A DNA stretch of 64,000 bases from Pseudomonas sp. H1h (GCF_000633255.1 NZ_AYMJ01000003.1:1-64000); one strand, 5' to 3'; counted from the stretch's first letter, positions 37,446 through 47,035 are shown. Made by a program: numbers and translations. The notes: a model not told the origin generated them from the letters alone.

Positions 37446-38120
37446 TCAAGTCGGGCAGGTGACCTTGCCGTTATCCAGCCCCTGCTTGTAGCTGTGGCTC
37501 TGCAAGCTGGCCTTGCCGTTGTGCCAGGTCAGGGTCAGCACATACAGCGAATCGAAGTCGCCGGCCGCCCAGTCGTCGGTGATGGTCTGCTTTTCGCCGA
37601 CTGCCTTGCCCGCGACCTTGTTGATCAGCTCCGGCAGGTAGCCGTGCGACCACGCGGTATAGATCGTTGAGTTGTGGTACTTGTCTTCGGTCAATTCACG
37701 CGCCAGGTCGCTGGTGTCGTTGGCCGAGAACTCGATGTTCACCGGCAGGCCGAGCTTGATCGCGGCGGGGCTGATGGTCATCAGGGGGCGGATATAGCTG
37801 TAGGAGTTGTCCTGCTCACCTTCCTCGACATTGCGCGTCGGGTTGGCGGCGAACACGTAATCGGCCTTGCCGAATTTTTCCGGCAGCAGGGTCGACAGCT
37901 CGATCGCCCGGTTCAGGCCCTGGCAGTTCAACTGGCCGAGACCGCCGGCGGGTTTTTCCGCGTGGCGCAGGAAGACCAGGGTCTGGGTGCCGTCCACCGG
38001 TTGGGCGCGAATCTGGCTCGATTCCAGCGACAGGAGCAACGCACTGACTGCCAGCAGGGCGGGCAGAGCCACATAAGCACGATGTTTGAAGCGTTTGGCG
38101 AAACGCATAAGGTTCGTCAT
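37446..38120 (-). CDS. Exported histidine-phosphatase-family protein
   Basis: A 224-residue protein with a long basic N-terminus, then a hydrophobic stretch (V-A-L-P-A-L-L-A-V-S-A-L-L-L-S-L) that is a signal peptide or membrane anchor. The phosphoglycerate-mutase-like catalytic motif is L-R-H-A-E-K near residue 53. The second His, in the usual late motif, appears as A-W-S-H-G-Y. It is predicted periplasmic or inner-membrane anchored. The substrate is unknown. ATG 38120 has no clear ribosome-binding site, so the start may be slightly different. It is a single gene, convergent with selU. Confidence 0.78.
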   Translation of the reverse strand: MTNLMRFAKRFKHRAYVALPALLAVSALLLSLESSQIRAQPVDGTQTLVFLRHAEKPAGGLGQLNCQGLNRAIELSTLLPEKFGKADYVFAANPTRNVEEGEQDNSYSYIRPLMTISPAAIKLGLPVNIEFSANDTSDLARELTEDKYHNSTIYTAWSHGYLPELINKVAGKAVGEKQTITDDWAAGDFDSLYVLTLTWHNGKASLQSHSYKQGLDNGKVTCPT

Positions 38121-38438
38121 GTATTAAAAGGTTCTTCAGCGTGTTCGGTTAAGGCTGACAAACCCTTACACCGCAGGCTCCCAGCACCAGGTGTTGTCCA
38201 TGTCGTGTGTCGCGCTTCCCTTGCGAAAGGCATAGCTCAGAGTCCCCTGAGGCCGGTTTGGTTCGATTCGCGCCAGAGCGCCGCACTCTAACGGCAACGA
38301 TGAGCGACTGATGGCAGAGGTTAACCACAGGATGTTGCGGATTTAAGTCCCGCCTGTGTCTGTCCGGTAAAGAACCCGAGCTTGAGCGGCCGATCATGGA
38401 TTATGCTCAGGCCTTTAATTTGTGACTGGATGCTTCCC
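38121..38438. other. Gene-free stretch between divergent genes
   Basis: About 318 bases without a supported gene, lying between the histidine-phosphatase and glutathione-transferase genes that face away from each other. A TAGCTCAG near 38232 and a GGTTCGATTC near 38259 superficially resemble tRNA arms, but they are too close together and I do not call a tRNA. No REP element is seen. Confidence 0.6.
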
Positions 38439-39137
38439 ATGACTGATCTGTCCGCGTTCCCGATCACCCGGAAATGGCCGGCGCAATACCCTGACTGGAT
38501 TCAGCTCTACTCCCTGCCGACCCCCAATGGTGTCAAGGTCTCGATCATGCTCGAGGAGATCGGCCTGCCGTACGAGCCGCACCGCGTGGGCTTCGACACG
38601 CAGGACCAGTTGTCCCCCGAGTTCCTGTCGCTGAACCCCAACAACAAGATCCCGGCGATCCTCGACCCGCACGGCCCCGAAGGCCAACCGCTGCCGCTGT
38701 TCGAATCCGGCGCGATCCTGATCTACCTCGCCGACAAGAGCGGCCAGTTGCTGGCGCAGGAAGGCGCGCTGCGCTACGAGACGATTCAGTGGCTGATGTT
38801 CCAGATGGGCGGAATCGGTCCGATGTTCGGCCAGCTGGGTTTTTTCAACAAATTTGCCGGCAAGGACTACGAGGACAAGCGTCCGCGTGATCGCTATGTC
38901 GAGGAGAGCAGGCGCTTGCTCAACGTTCTCGACAAACGCCTGGACGGCCGTGACTGGATCATGGGCGAGCGCTACACCATCGCCGACATCGCCACGTTCC
39001 CGTGGGTGCGCAACCTGATCGGCTTTTATGAGGCCGGGGATCTGGTTGGCATCAGCAATTTCCCGAACGTCACTCGGGTGCTGGAGCGCTTTCTGGCGCG
39101 CCCGGCGGTCATTCGGGGCCTGACCATTCCTTCCTGA
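38439..39137 (+). CDS. Glutathione S-transferase (YghU/YfcG-like)
   Basis: A 232-residue cytosolic transferase. The N-terminal thioredoxin-like domain (about 20-105) has T-P-N-G-V-K-V-S-I-M-L-E-E and the conserved E-S-G-A-I-L-I-Y-L-A glutathione-binding segment. The helical C-terminal domain has Y-T-I-A-D-I-A-T-F-P-W. The T-P-N-G-x-K start is characteristic of the Nu class (E. coli YghU/YfcG), which has disulfide-bond reductase activity. ATG 38439 is favoured over the in-frame ATG 38430. Confidence 0.87.
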   Translation: MTDLSAFPITRKWPAQYPDWIQLYSLPTPNGVKVSIMLEEIGLPYEPHRVGFDTQDQLSPEFLSLNPNNKIPAILDPHGPEGQPLPLFESGAILIYLADKSGQLLAQEGALRYETIQWLMFQMGGIGPMFGQLGFFNKFAGKDYEDKRPRDRYVEESRRLLNVLDKRLDGRDWIMGERYTIADIATFPWVRNLIGFYEAGDLVGISNFPNVTRVLERFLARPAVIRGLTIPS

Positions 39138-39154
39138 TTTGCGCATTCCCCCCC

Positions 39155-39245
39155 CTGTGGGAGCGGGCTTGCTCGCGAAGACGTCGTGTCAGGCAACGCG
39201 TTTGTTGCTGATACACCGCCTTCGCGAGCAAGCCCGCTCCCACAG
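39155..39245. repeat. REPIN
   Basis: GTGGGAGCGGGCTTGCTCGC and its inverse, between the glutathione transferase and hemB. Confidence 0.9.
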
Positions 39246-39386
39246 GGGATTTGTGCTGTGACGCAAGGATTATTGCGCAGCCGGTAATGCACTCTTGATT
39301 GATCCAGGTTTGTACCTGCGCCCGACGAAGGCATAAGCTTCGCCCCCTACGACTTTCGTCTCATCTTCCGATTTCAGGAAAGCCCC

Positions 39387-40361
39387 ATGTCCAGCCAGTT
39401 CCCCGAAGCACGTCCCCGCCGTCTGCGCCGCAATGCGAGCCTGCGCAGTCTGTTCCAGGAAACCGAGTTCACCCTGAATGATCTGGTGCTGCCGATTTTC
39501 GTCGAAGAAGAGATCGACGACTTCGTGCCGATCAAGAGCATGCCGGGGGTGATGCGTATTCCCGAGCGCAAGCTGGCCAGTGAAATCGAGCGCTATGCCC
39601 GTGCCGGCATCAAGTCGGTGATGACCTTCGGCGTGTCCCATCATCTGGATGCCAACGGCAGTGACACCTGGCGCGAAAACGGCCTGGTCTCGCGCATGTC
39701 GCGCATTGCCAAGGACGCGGTGCCGGAGATGATCGTGATGTCCGACACCTGCTTCTGTGAATACACCGACCACGGCCACTGCGGCGTGATGCACCACCAC
39801 GAAGTCGACAACGACCAGACCCTGATCAACCTCGGCAAGCAAGCCGTGGCGGCGGCGCGTGCCGGTGCCGATGTGATCGCGCCGTCGGCGGCGATGGACG
39901 GCCAGGTGCAGGCGATTCGCCGCGCGCTGGACGAGGCCGGGTTCACCCAGACCGCGATCATGGCTTACTCGACCAAATTCGCCTCGGCGCTGTATGGTCC
40001 GTTCCGCGAAGCCGGTGGCAGCGCGCTCAAGGGCGATCGCAAAAGCTATCAGATGAACCCGATGAATCGCCGCGAAGCCCTGCGTGAGTCGCTGCTCGAC
40101 GAGCAGGAAGGCGCCGACGCGCTGATGGTCAAACCGGCCGGCGCGTACCTGGACATCATCCGCGACATTCGTGAAGCCTCGAACCTGCCGCTGTCGGCGT
40201 ATCAGGTCAGCGGCGAGTACGCGATGATCAAGTTCGGCGCTCAGGCCGGAGCGATCGACGAGGATCGCGTGGTGCGCGAAAGCCTGGGCGCGATCAAGCG
40301 TGCGGGTGCGGACCTGATCTTCACTTACTTTGCGATGGATCTGGCGCTGGCGGGGATCTGA
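39387..40361 (+). CDS. hemB: Porphobilinogen synthase (delta-aminolevulinate dehydratase), zinc-type
   Basis: A 324-residue enzyme that condenses two 5-aminolevulinates to porphobilinogen in heme synthesis. The Schiff-base lysines are visible: Lys197 in Y-S-T-K-F and Lys249 in M-V-K-P-A-G. The metal motif is [14 protein letters not shown], with the three Zn cysteines 122, 124 and 132. This is the E. coli Zn type; the P. aeruginosa enzyme lacks these cysteines and is Mg-dependent. So this is likely a second, zinc-dependent hemB, with the Mg-type copy elsewhere. It is a stand-alone gene. Confidence 0.94.
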   Translation: MSSQFPEARPRRLRRNASLRSLFQETEFTLNDLVLPIFVEEEIDDFVPIKSMPGVMRIPERKLASEIERYARAGIKSVMTFGVSHHLDANGSDTWRENGLVSRMSRIAKDAVPEMIVMSDTCFCEYTDHGHCGVMHHHEVDNDQTLINLGKQAVAAARAGADVIAPSAAMDGQVQAIRRALDEAGFTQTAIMAYSTKFASALYGPFREAGGSALKGDRKSYQMNPMNRREALRESLLDEQEGADALMVKPAGAYLDIIRDIREASNLPLSAYQVSGEYAMIKFGAQAGAIDEDRVVRESLGAIKRAGADLIFTYFAMDLALAGI

Positions 40362-40378
40362 CAAACACCACACCCCCC

Positions 40379-40468
40379 CTGTGGGGGCGGGCTTGCCCGC
40401 GAAGGCGTCGTGTCAGTCAATCTATTCGTTGCTGCTACATCGCCTTCGCGAGCAAGCCCGCTCCCACA
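40379..40468. repeat. REPIN
   Basis: A left arm GTGGGGGCGGGCTTGCCCGC (a GGGCTTGCCC variant) and a standard right arm, between the converging hemB and monooxygenase genes. Confidence 0.87.
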
Positions 40469-40484
40469 TTGGCGTTGTGCTGTG

Positions 40485-42020
40485 TCAGGGGCCGGCAAAG
40501 AATGGCCGGATCCCGTGATCGCGAAAATACCGCTCGATCACCTTCGGATCGGCGCTGTTATCAGCAATCGCCACATAGGTGTCCGGGCGCAGCAAGTAGA
40601 AGCCGTTACGTCCCAACCCCGCCGTTTCAAACGCAGGACGCCAGTCGAACACGTGCAGCGGCAGGTGGTGTTCGTTGCACCAGGCAATCATCTCGTCGCT
40701 GGTGTCGCCGTACACATGCACCTGCCAGCAGGGCTGCCGGAGCGGCTCATAGTTATCGCCCTCACCATCATGCGCCCACGGCAAGCGGTCACCGCCGTGC
40801 ACGTGGCCGGCGCTGCCCTGGCTCAGCGGCATGCCGCGATAGTTGAGGGTGACTTGCGAGACGGTGCGAAACAGGAACTCGCGACTGGCCTCGAAGGTGG
40901 CCATTTTCGGAATCAGAAACGGCGCCAGGCGCGTGCGCAGCAGATCGGCAATGCGCCCCTCGGCGGTGACGAAGGTGAACACCTTGTCAGTGGTCGAGAC
41001 CAGTCGGCGGGCGAAGGCGATGCGTTCGGTTTCATAGGTGTCGAGCAGTTTCGTCGTAGCGCTGCCGTCGAGCACGGCGGCGAGTTTCCATGCCAGGTTG
41101 ATCGCATCGCCGATGCCGGTGTTCATGCCCTGGCCGCCAGCGGGGCTGTGCACGTGCGCCGCATCGCCGAGCAGAAACGTCCGTCCGCTGCGAAAGTGCT
41201 CGGCCACCCGGTGATGCACGCGGTAGGTGGAGAACCAGTTGACCTCGTCGATGTGGACTTTCAGGTGTTCGATGGCGCGGCTGCTGACGTCGGCAAATTG
41301 CAGGGTTTCGGCGTGGTCGGCGCGTTCGTCGCGTACCGTGCCGATCAGCCGCGCACGGCCTTCGCCGGCCAGCGGAAATACCGCAAGAAAATCCGCTTCG
41401 TCCAGATCCAGGTGCAGTTCGCCATTGAGCGCCGGGCCGCTGGCTTGCACATCCGCGACGTAGAAAATCTGCTGATAGGTGCCGCCGGGAAAACCGGTGG
41501 CGAGGGTTTTGCGCACCACCGAGCGCGCGCCGTCGCAACCCGCGAGAAAGCATGCCTGGCAAACTTCCTGGCGCCCGTCCGGCAAGCGCAGATGCGCCGT
41601 GAGGCCGTCACCGGTTTCTTCGAAACTCTCAAGTTCGGTGTTGCGCTCAACCACCACGCCATAGTCTTCGAGGCGTTCGAGCAGCAACCGTTCGTGTTGG
41701 TCCTGAGGGAAGATTTCAATGAACGAGTAGGGCGTCAGGCCTTCGCCGATGCGCGTGAGCGGCAACTGTGCGACCGGCTTGCCCTTGACCCAGAAGTTCG
41801 CCGCCGCGACCTTGTAACCGTTGCGCACCACGGTGTCGGCCAGGTCTAGTTGCCGGTACAACTCCAGGGTCCGCGCCTGCACCGCCAGCGCCCGCGAGGT
41901 GGTGCCGGGGGCGGAGGTCTTGTCGAGAATGCGCACGCGCACGCCCAGTTTGCTCAGCCACAGAGCCAGCACCAGACCGGTCGGGCCGGCGCCGATGATC
42001 AGTACGTCGCTGCGGTTCAT
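40485..42020 (-). CDS. FAD-dependent aromatic-ring monooxygenase (PheA/TfdB family)
   Basis: A 511-residue class A flavoprotein. FAD binding is by I-I-G-A-G-P-T-G (residues 8-15). The NADPH-linked motif G-C-D-G-A-R-S-V-V-R lies near residue 165. The GD motif F-L-L-G-D-A-A-H-V-H-S-P-A-G-G-Q-G-M-N lies near 280. The C-terminal thioredoxin-like region of phenol hydroxylases follows. It is predicted to hydroxylate a phenolic or polyketide-like substrate; none can be named from sequence. It is a single gene. No pathway partners are adjacent, so it may be a detoxification or specialised-metabolism enzyme. Confidence 0.87.
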   Translation of the reverse strand: MNRSDVLIIGAGPTGLVLALWLSKLGVRVRILDKTSAPGTTSRALAVQARTLELYRQLDLADTVVRNGYKVAAANFWVKGKPVAQLPLTRIGEGLTPYSFIEIFPQDQHERLLLERLEDYGVVVERNTELESFEETGDGLTAHLRLPDGRQEVCQACFLAGCDGARSVVRKTLATGFPGGTYQQIFYVADVQASGPALNGELHLDLDEADFLAVFPLAGEGRARLIGTVRDERADHAETLQFADVSSRAIEHLKVHIDEVNWFSTYRVHHRVAEHFRSGRTFLLGDAAHVHSPAGGQGMNTGIGDAINLAWKLAAVLDGSATTKLLDTYETERIAFARRLVSTTDKVFTFVTAEGRIADLLRTRLAPFLIPKMATFEASREFLFRTVSQVTLNYRGMPLSQGSAGHVHGGDRLPWAHDGEGDNYEPLRQPCWQVHVYGDTSDEMIAWCNEHHLPLHVFDWRPAFETAGLGRNGFYLLRPDTYVAIADNSADPKVIERYFRDHGIRPFFAGP

Positions 42021-42086
42021 GGGCCTGTCCTCTGGTGGCTGTGCAGCAAGTATGGATCAGCAGGGCAGGGCGGCCAGTCCGACCGT

Positions 42087-42160
42087 CATCGCGAGCAGGC
42101 GCGCTCCACACTGAAGGATGTACGGCAACGCGATGTGGGAGCGAGCCTGTTCGCGAAAAG
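42087..42160. repeat. REP pair in reversed order, degenerate
   Basis: ATCGCGAGCAGGCGCGCTCC then GTGGGAGCGAGCCTGTTCGC, each with one or two departures from the consensus, in tail-to-tail orientation. Confidence 0.8.
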
Positions 42161-42184
42161 TCTTTCCAGACGCCACAAAAGCCA

Positions 42185-42220
42185 AAAAGGCCCCGCAACC
42201 GTAAAGCTGCGGGGCCTTTT
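42185..42220. terminator. Bidirectional terminator
   Basis: AAAAGGCCCCGCA-(10 bases)-TGCGGGGCCTTTT, a 13-bp stem with A and T flanks. On the minus strand it terminates the TonB-dependent receptor gene that stops at 42237. Confidence 0.92.
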
Positions 42221-42236
42221 CATTGTGCGGCGAGGC

Positions 42237-44441
42237 TTAGAAGTCGATTGTCCCCGACAGTTTCGCCACCCGTGGCTCACCCTGGGTCAGATAACCGCCC
42301 TGAGCCGATTCCCAGTATTTCTTGTTGGCCAGATTCTCGACGCCCAGACGCAACGTCACGTCTTTCTGCGAAACCTTGAAGGCGTAACGCGCACCGGCGT
42401 CGAAGCGGTTCCAGGTCGGCAGGCTGAGGTTGTTGGCCGCGTCGGCGTACTGGCCGCCGGTGCGCAGCATCCGCGCATTCAGTGCCACGCCTTGCAGGCC
42501 CGGCACGTCCCAGTCGGCGCCGGCGTTGAACTGGAAGCTCGGCACGCCGATCGCGCGGTTGCCGTCGTTGGCGCCGTTCTGGGTGTTGCGCAGTTCGGTG
42601 TCCATCAGGGTCAGGCCGCTGATCAGGCGCAGGCCGCTGAGCGGCTCGCCGAACACGTTCATTTCCACACCTTTGTTGATCTGCTCGCCCTCACGCACGT
42701 AGGTGCAGGTGGTGGCGCTGTTGATTTCGCAGTAACCGTCGCTTGGCTGCTCGATGCGATAGACGCCCAGGCTCGCGCCGTAAGTGCCCATGTCGACCTT
42801 GACCCCGGCCTCGGTCTGCTTGGAACGTGCCGGTGCATAGACTTCGTTGCCGTTGGTCACTTTGAAACCGCCGGTGCTGGTCGGCGAGGTCGGGCCCTGG
42901 GCCAGGCCTTCGATGTGGTTGGCGTAGAACGAGACATGCTCCCACGGCTTGAACACGATGCCGTAGACCGGTGTGGTGATCGATTCGTCGTAACTCGACT
43001 TGCGACTGCCACTGCCATAACTGGCGTAGTTGTAGCCTTGCACCACCAGTTGCTGACGACGCAGGCCGGCGGTGATCAGCAGACGGTCATCGAAGAAACC
43101 GAGGGTGTCGGAGAGCGCGAGGCTGCGGTTGAAGGTCTTGCCGACAATGCCCGGATCGCTGACGTCGCCGCCGGAAAAGTTGCCGACCGGCGACGGGGTC
43201 TCGACCGGGTGGTAGATGTTGTTGGCGTACTTGGTCAGGTCGAAATCGTAGGCGCTGCGCTGTTCGGCCCACAGACCGCTCAGGCCGAAGTTGAGCTTGT
43301 GGCTGACGGCGCCGATGGTGAATTTGCCGTTCAGTCCGGCCATCAGACTGGTGTTGTCTTCATCGTGGGGGATGAATGAGCCGGTGGTGAACGAGGCGCC
43401 GCTGTTGCCCACCAGGGTGGTCGAGTTGTAACGACCGACTTCGCGGGTGTGCTTGGCGCCGCCGGCGACGTATGCAGTCCAGTTGTCGTTCAGGTCGTAC
43501 TCGGCGCGCAGCATGCCGAAGGTGTCTTCGATGTCGGTGTAGCCCCACTTCGGCGCGTAGTTGGTGTCGGCCGATGGCGCGTCCGGGATGTGCGTGGCGG
43601 TACCCAGGTTGACCGAGTTGCGGCCACCGTTGACGCGTTCCTTCTGGTAGGCGAAGTCACCGGAAAGGCGCAGTGCGTCGCCACGGTAGTCTAGGCCGAT
43701 GGCGAACAGTTTCGAGCGCTGGTTTTCGTGATCGATGCCGGTATCGCCTTCGCGCTGAGACAGGTTGATCCGTGCGCCGAAGCGGTTGTCTTCGCCGAAA
43801 CGCTGGCCAATGTCGAAGTGTTGACCGATGCGGCCTTCACTGTTGATGTCGGTGGTGTAGCGGCGCAGCGGCTCGTCACCGGCGCGTTTGGGCTGCAGGT
43901 TGACGCCGCCGCCAATGCCCGAGCCGGTCGGGGTCACGCCGTTGATGAAGGCGTTCGGGCCTTTGAATACTTCCACACGCTCCAGCGCATCGCTGGAAAT
44001 GATCTGCCGTGGCAGCACGCCGTACAGACCGTTATAGGAAATGTCATCGCCATTGAGCGGCAGGCCGCGAATCATGAACACCTGCGCCTGGTTGGAGAAA
44101 CCGGAAGCCTGGCGCACCGATGCATCGTTGAGCAGGACGTCGGCAACGTTTTCGGCCTGTTGATCCTGAATCAGCTGTTCGGTGTACGACGCGGCGCTGA
44201 ACGGCACGTCCATCATGTCCTGATTGCCCAGCACGCCGAGCTGGCCGCCACGGGCTACCTGACCGCCGGAGTAGGCCGGGGGCAGGGCGTTGGGGGTTGG
44301 TGCCTGGGCATTGATGTTGACGTTGTCGAGGACCAGCTCTTTGCCGTTTTCATCGGCTGCGTAGGCGGTAACGCTCAGGGAGCACAGCAGGGCGAGAAGG
44401 GTCGGGCGAAAAGGGACACCGGGTCGAGCTGGAGTGGGCAT
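42237..44441 (-). CDS. TonB-dependent siderophore receptor
   Basis: A 734-residue outer-membrane protein. After the signal peptide (L-L-A-L-L-C-S-L-S-V-T-A-Y-A-A) comes a plug domain with N-V-A-D-V-L-L-N-D-A-S-V-R and M-I-R-G-L-P-L-N-G-D. The 22-stranded barrel ends in S-G-T-I-D-F with terminal Phe. There is no N-terminal STN signalling domain, so it is not a FecA-type transducer. It should import a ferric siderophore, with TonB. ATG 44441 fits the family. A Fur-like sequence lies 81 bases upstream. It is monocistronic with its own terminator. The siderophore is not identified. Confidence 0.9.
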   Translation of the reverse strand: MPTPARPGVPFRPTLLALLCSLSVTAYAADENGKELVLDNVNINAQAPTPNALPPAYSGGQVARGGQLGVLGNQDMMDVPFSAASYTEQLIQDQQAENVADVLLNDASVRQASGFSNQAQVFMIRGLPLNGDDISYNGLYGVLPRQIISSDALERVEVFKGPNAFINGVTPTGSGIGGGVNLQPKRAGDEPLRRYTTDINSEGRIGQHFDIGQRFGEDNRFGARINLSQREGDTGIDHENQRSKLFAIGLDYRGDALRLSGDFAYQKERVNGGRNSVNLGTATHIPDAPSADTNYAPKWGYTDIEDTFGMLRAEYDLNDNWTAYVAGGAKHTREVGRYNSTTLVGNSGASFTTGSFIPHDEDNTSLMAGLNGKFTIGAVSHKLNFGLSGLWAEQRSAYDFDLTKYANNIYHPVETPSPVGNFSGGDVSDPGIVGKTFNRSLALSDTLGFFDDRLLITAGLRRQQLVVQGYNYASYGSGSRKSSYDESITTPVYGIVFKPWEHVSFYANHIEGLAQGPTSPTSTGGFKVTNGNEVYAPARSKQTEAGVKVDMGTYGASLGVYRIEQPSDGYCEINSATTCTYVREGEQINKGVEMNVFGEPLSGLRLISGLTLMDTELRNTQNGANDGNRAIGVPSFQFNAGADWDVPGLQGVALNARMLRTGGQYADAANNLSLPTWNRFDAGARYAFKVSQKDVTLRLGVENLANKKYWESAQGGYLTQGEPRVAKLSGTIDF

Positions 44442-44521
44442 GTTTCGTACCTGGCGGCGCGCCGCCGATGAGAAAATGTTGAACGGCGCGGGGAACTCCT
44501 TGCGCAAATGCGACTCCAGGC

Positions 44522-44540
44522 GCAAATGATAGGAGTTCGC
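44522..44540. promoter_or_regulatory. Weak Fur-box-like sequence
   Basis: GCAAATGATAGGAGTTCGC matches the 19-bp Fur consensus at about 11 positions (8 of 10 in its left half). It is placed upstream of the siderophore receptor, where a Fur site is expected, but the match is borderline. Confidence 0.35.
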
Positions 44541-44683
44541 AGTAACGTTTTGCAAACTCTTTTATCGAGTCTGCCTGTATCCGGATTGTGCCGAGGGAAC
44601 GGGGCTGGCGCGGTTGCAGTCCTAGCCTGCAACACACCTTTGATCGTATGGTGAACCCGGCTCAACGCATGCCAAGGAGCGCT

Positions 44684-45772
44684 ATGCACCCCCCTCGATT
44701 ACTGATCACCCTTGCCGCACTGCTGGTATTGGCCGGTTGCGCCGGCCAGCGCAATCAAGAGGCGGTACCGCGCGCGCCCGCCGAAGTGAAGGCCGAGATC
44801 GTGCGGCTGATGCCGGCAAAAGTGCCCGACCGCCAAGGCTGGGCCACTGATATCTACGCCGCGTTCGCCGCGCAGGACATCAGTCCGACCACGCAAAACC
44901 TCTGTTCGGTGCTGGCCGTAGCCGAGCAGGAATCGACTTTTCAGGTCGACCCGACCGTGCCGGGTCTGGGCAAGATCGCCCGCGACGAAATCGACCGCCG
45001 CGCCGGCAAGGCGCACATCCCGGGGATGCTGGTCAGCGCCGCCCTGGCGGTGCGTTCGCCCACCGGCAAGACTTACAGCGAACGCCTGAGCGCGGCGCGC
45101 AGCGAAAAAGAGTTGAGCGCGATCTTCGACGATTTCATCGGCATGGTGCCGATGGGTCGCACGCTGTTTGGCGGATTCAACCCGGTGCACACCGCCGGGC
45201 CAATGCAGGTCAGCATCGAATTCGCCGAGCAACACGCCAAGGCGTATCCGTATCCGGTCGGTGGCACGATCCGCCATGAAGTGTTTACCCGCCGTGGTGG
45301 CATGTATTTCGGTATCGCCCATTTGCTCGGCTACCCGGTCAGTTACCGCGAACCGCTGTACCGTTTCGCCGACTTCAATGCCGGTTGGTACGCCAGTCGC
45401 AATGCGGCGTTTCAGAACGCGGTCAGCCGCGCCTCGGGCATTGCGCTGGCGCTGGATGGCGATCTGATCCGCTACGACTCGATCATGCCCGGCAGCACCG
45501 AACTGGCGGTGCGCACCCTCGGCAAGTCGCTGGGCATGCGCAACCCGACCATTCGCGATCAACTGGAGCAGGGCAAGACTTTGGCATTCGAGGAAACCAA
45601 GCTCTATCGACGCGTGTTCGAGCTGGCCGAGCAAGCGGAAGGCAAGACATTGCCCCGTGCGATATTGCCGGGGATCGTGCTGCAGAGTCCGAAAATCACC
45701 CGCAAACTGACCACCGCATGGTTCGCCAAACGAGTGGATGAGCGTTACAGGCGTTGCATGGCCAAGGGCTGA
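44684..45772 (+). CDS. DUF1615 lipoprotein
   Basis: A 362-residue lipoprotein with lipobox L-V-L-A-G-C (Cys at about residue 19). The mature domain has L-C-S-V-L-A-V-A-E-Q-E-S-T-F-Q-V-D-P and P-M-Q-V-S-I-E-F-A. These resemble the E-S-x-F and A-x-G-P-M-Q-V motifs of lysozyme-like/transglycosylase proteins, so cell-wall activity is possible, with Glu in Q-E-S as the candidate acid. The family itself has no defined function. ATG 44684 has AAGGAG upstream. The promoter region is shared with the divergent TonB receptor. Confidence 0.85.
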   Translation: MHPPRLLITLAALLVLAGCAGQRNQEAVPRAPAEVKAEIVRLMPAKVPDRQGWATDIYAAFAAQDISPTTQNLCSVLAVAEQESTFQVDPTVPGLGKIARDEIDRRAGKAHIPGMLVSAALAVRSPTGKTYSERLSAARSEKELSAIFDDFIGMVPMGRTLFGGFNPVHTAGPMQVSIEFAEQHAKAYPYPVGGTIRHEVFTRRGGMYFGIAHLLGYPVSYREPLYRFADFNAGWYASRNAAFQNAVSRASGIALALDGDLIRYDSIMPGSTELAVRTLGKSLGMRNPTIRDQLEQGKTLAFEETKLYRRVFELAEQAEGKTLPRAILPGIVLQSPKITRKLTTAWFAKRVDERYRRCMAKG

Positions 45773-45842
45773 CCCTGCCGTTGGCGGCGAAGCAGCTACA
45801 GTTGACCCTGAAGACCGCGCACACAAGTTAAAGGGAGGCGTC

Positions 45843-46466
45843 ATGTATCAACTCTATGGGCACAGAAACTCGGGCGCAGCGGCCATCGAAGCGGCACTGG
45901 AGTTGTGCCAGATCGCCTATCGCTTCATCGATATCGAAGCCTCGACCGAAGCGGCCGAGGCACTGTCGCGCCTCAATCCACTGAAACAGGTACCGACCCT
46001 GCAATTGCCCGACGGCAGTGCGATCACCGAGAGTGTGGCGATTCTGATTCACCTGGGCCTGAGCTTTCCCGAGTCTGGTCTGTTGCCGGCCAAGGCCGTC
46101 GATCGCGATCAGGCGATTCGCGGCATGGTCTACATCGCCAGCAATTGCTATGCGGCCATCGGTGTCATCGATTACCCCGAGCGCTGGCTGGTGATGCCCG
46201 ACGAAGCCTCGCGGCAGAACCTGATGGCCGGCGCCCGTGAGCGCTTGCACTGGAGTTGGGAAGTGTTTGCCGACCAGTTTTCCGCCGAGCTGTACCTGGA
46301 CGACGAGACGCCTGGCGCGCTGGATCTGCTGGCGGCGGTGGTGACGCGCTGGGCGGGCAGTCGCGAACACCTGCGCCAGACCCGCCCGGGGTTTTATGCG
46401 TGGTTGCAGCGCATCGACCGGCACCCGGTGCTCGCACCGGTGTTTGCGCGGCATTGGCCGTCCTGA
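45843..46466 (+). CDS. Glutathione S-transferase
   Basis: A 207-residue transferase with M-Y-Q-L-Y-G-H-R-N-S-G at the N-terminus. Ser10 or the nearby residues are candidates for the catalytic position. The cis-Pro loop is K-Q-V-P-T-L and the glutathione-binding motif is A-I-T-E-S-V-A-I-L. The C-terminal helical domain is complete. ATG 45843 has AAAGGGAGG upstream. It is 70 bases after the DUF1615 gene on the same strand, so cotranscription is possible. It is distinct from the Nu-class gene at 38439. Confidence 0.86.
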   Translation: MYQLYGHRNSGAAAIEAALELCQIAYRFIDIEASTEAAEALSRLNPLKQVPTLQLPDGSAITESVAILIHLGLSFPESGLLPAKAVDRDQAIRGMVYIASNCYAAIGVIDYPERWLVMPDEASRQNLMAGARERLHWSWEVFADQFSAELYLDDETPGALDLLAAVVTRWAGSREHLRQTRPGFYAWLQRIDRHPVLAPVFARHWPS

Positions 46467-46482
46467 ACACCCTGTAAGCCCA

Positions 46483-46571
46483 TGTGGGAGCGAGCCTGCT
46501 CGCGAAAGCGCTATGTCAGTCAAAAATGCTGCGACTGACAGGACGCTTTCGCGAGCAGGCTCGCTCCCACA
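46483..46571. repeat. REPIN (GAGCCTGCTC subtype)
   Basis: GTGGGAGCGAGCCTGCTCGC and its inverse, between converging genes. Confidence 0.88.
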
Positions 46572-46594
46572 GGGTATGGGGGAATTCTGAGGGG

Positions 46595-47035
46595 CTATTC
46601 TCCGCGAATATACTGCTCCAGCTGCTTGATCAGCTCCGCCTGTTCGGCGATCGCTTCTTTCACCAGGTCGCCAATCGACAGCAAGCCGATCAGCTTGCCA
46701 TCCTGCACCACCGGCAAGTGCCGCAGGCGTTTGTCGGACATGATGCCCAGGCAGGTGTCGACGGTCTGATGGGTGTCCACGGTGATCACCGGCGAAACCA
46801 TGATGTCGCGCACCGGCGTGCCTACCGACGAGCGCCCATGCAGCACCAGTTTGCGCGCGTAATCACGCTCACTGATGATGCCGACTACCTGGTCGTCTTC
46901 TACCACCAGCAAGGCCCCGACGTTTTTCTCGGCCATCTTCATCAGCGCTTCGAGCACCATGTGATCGGGTTTGATCTGGTGCACTTCCTGATTTTTCTGA
47001 TCTTTGAGCTTGAGCAGTTGGGCGACGGTCTTCAT
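46595..47035 (-). CDS. Two-CBS-domain protein
   Basis: A 146-residue cytosolic protein made of two CBS domains (about 15-70 and 78-135). Diagnostic segments are [20 protein letters not shown] and [20 protein letters not shown]. Such paired domains bind adenine nucleotides or NADH and act as regulatory modules. No catalytic domain is attached, so a partner protein is expected but not seen nearby. It is transcribed divergently from polB. Confidence 0.88.
   Translation of the reverse strand: MKTVAQLLKLKDQKNQEVHQIKPDHMVLEALMKMAEKNVGALLVVEDDQVVGIISERDYARKLVLHGRSSVGTPVRDIMVSPVITVDTHQTVDTCLGIMSDKRLRHLPVVQDGKLIGLLSIGDLVKEAIAEQAELIKQLEQYIRGE

Noticed and set aside
38232..38275. tRNA-like TAGCTCAG and GGTTCGATTC
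   Set aside because: They are about 17 bases closer than in a real tRNA and no acceptor or anticodon stem can be formed.
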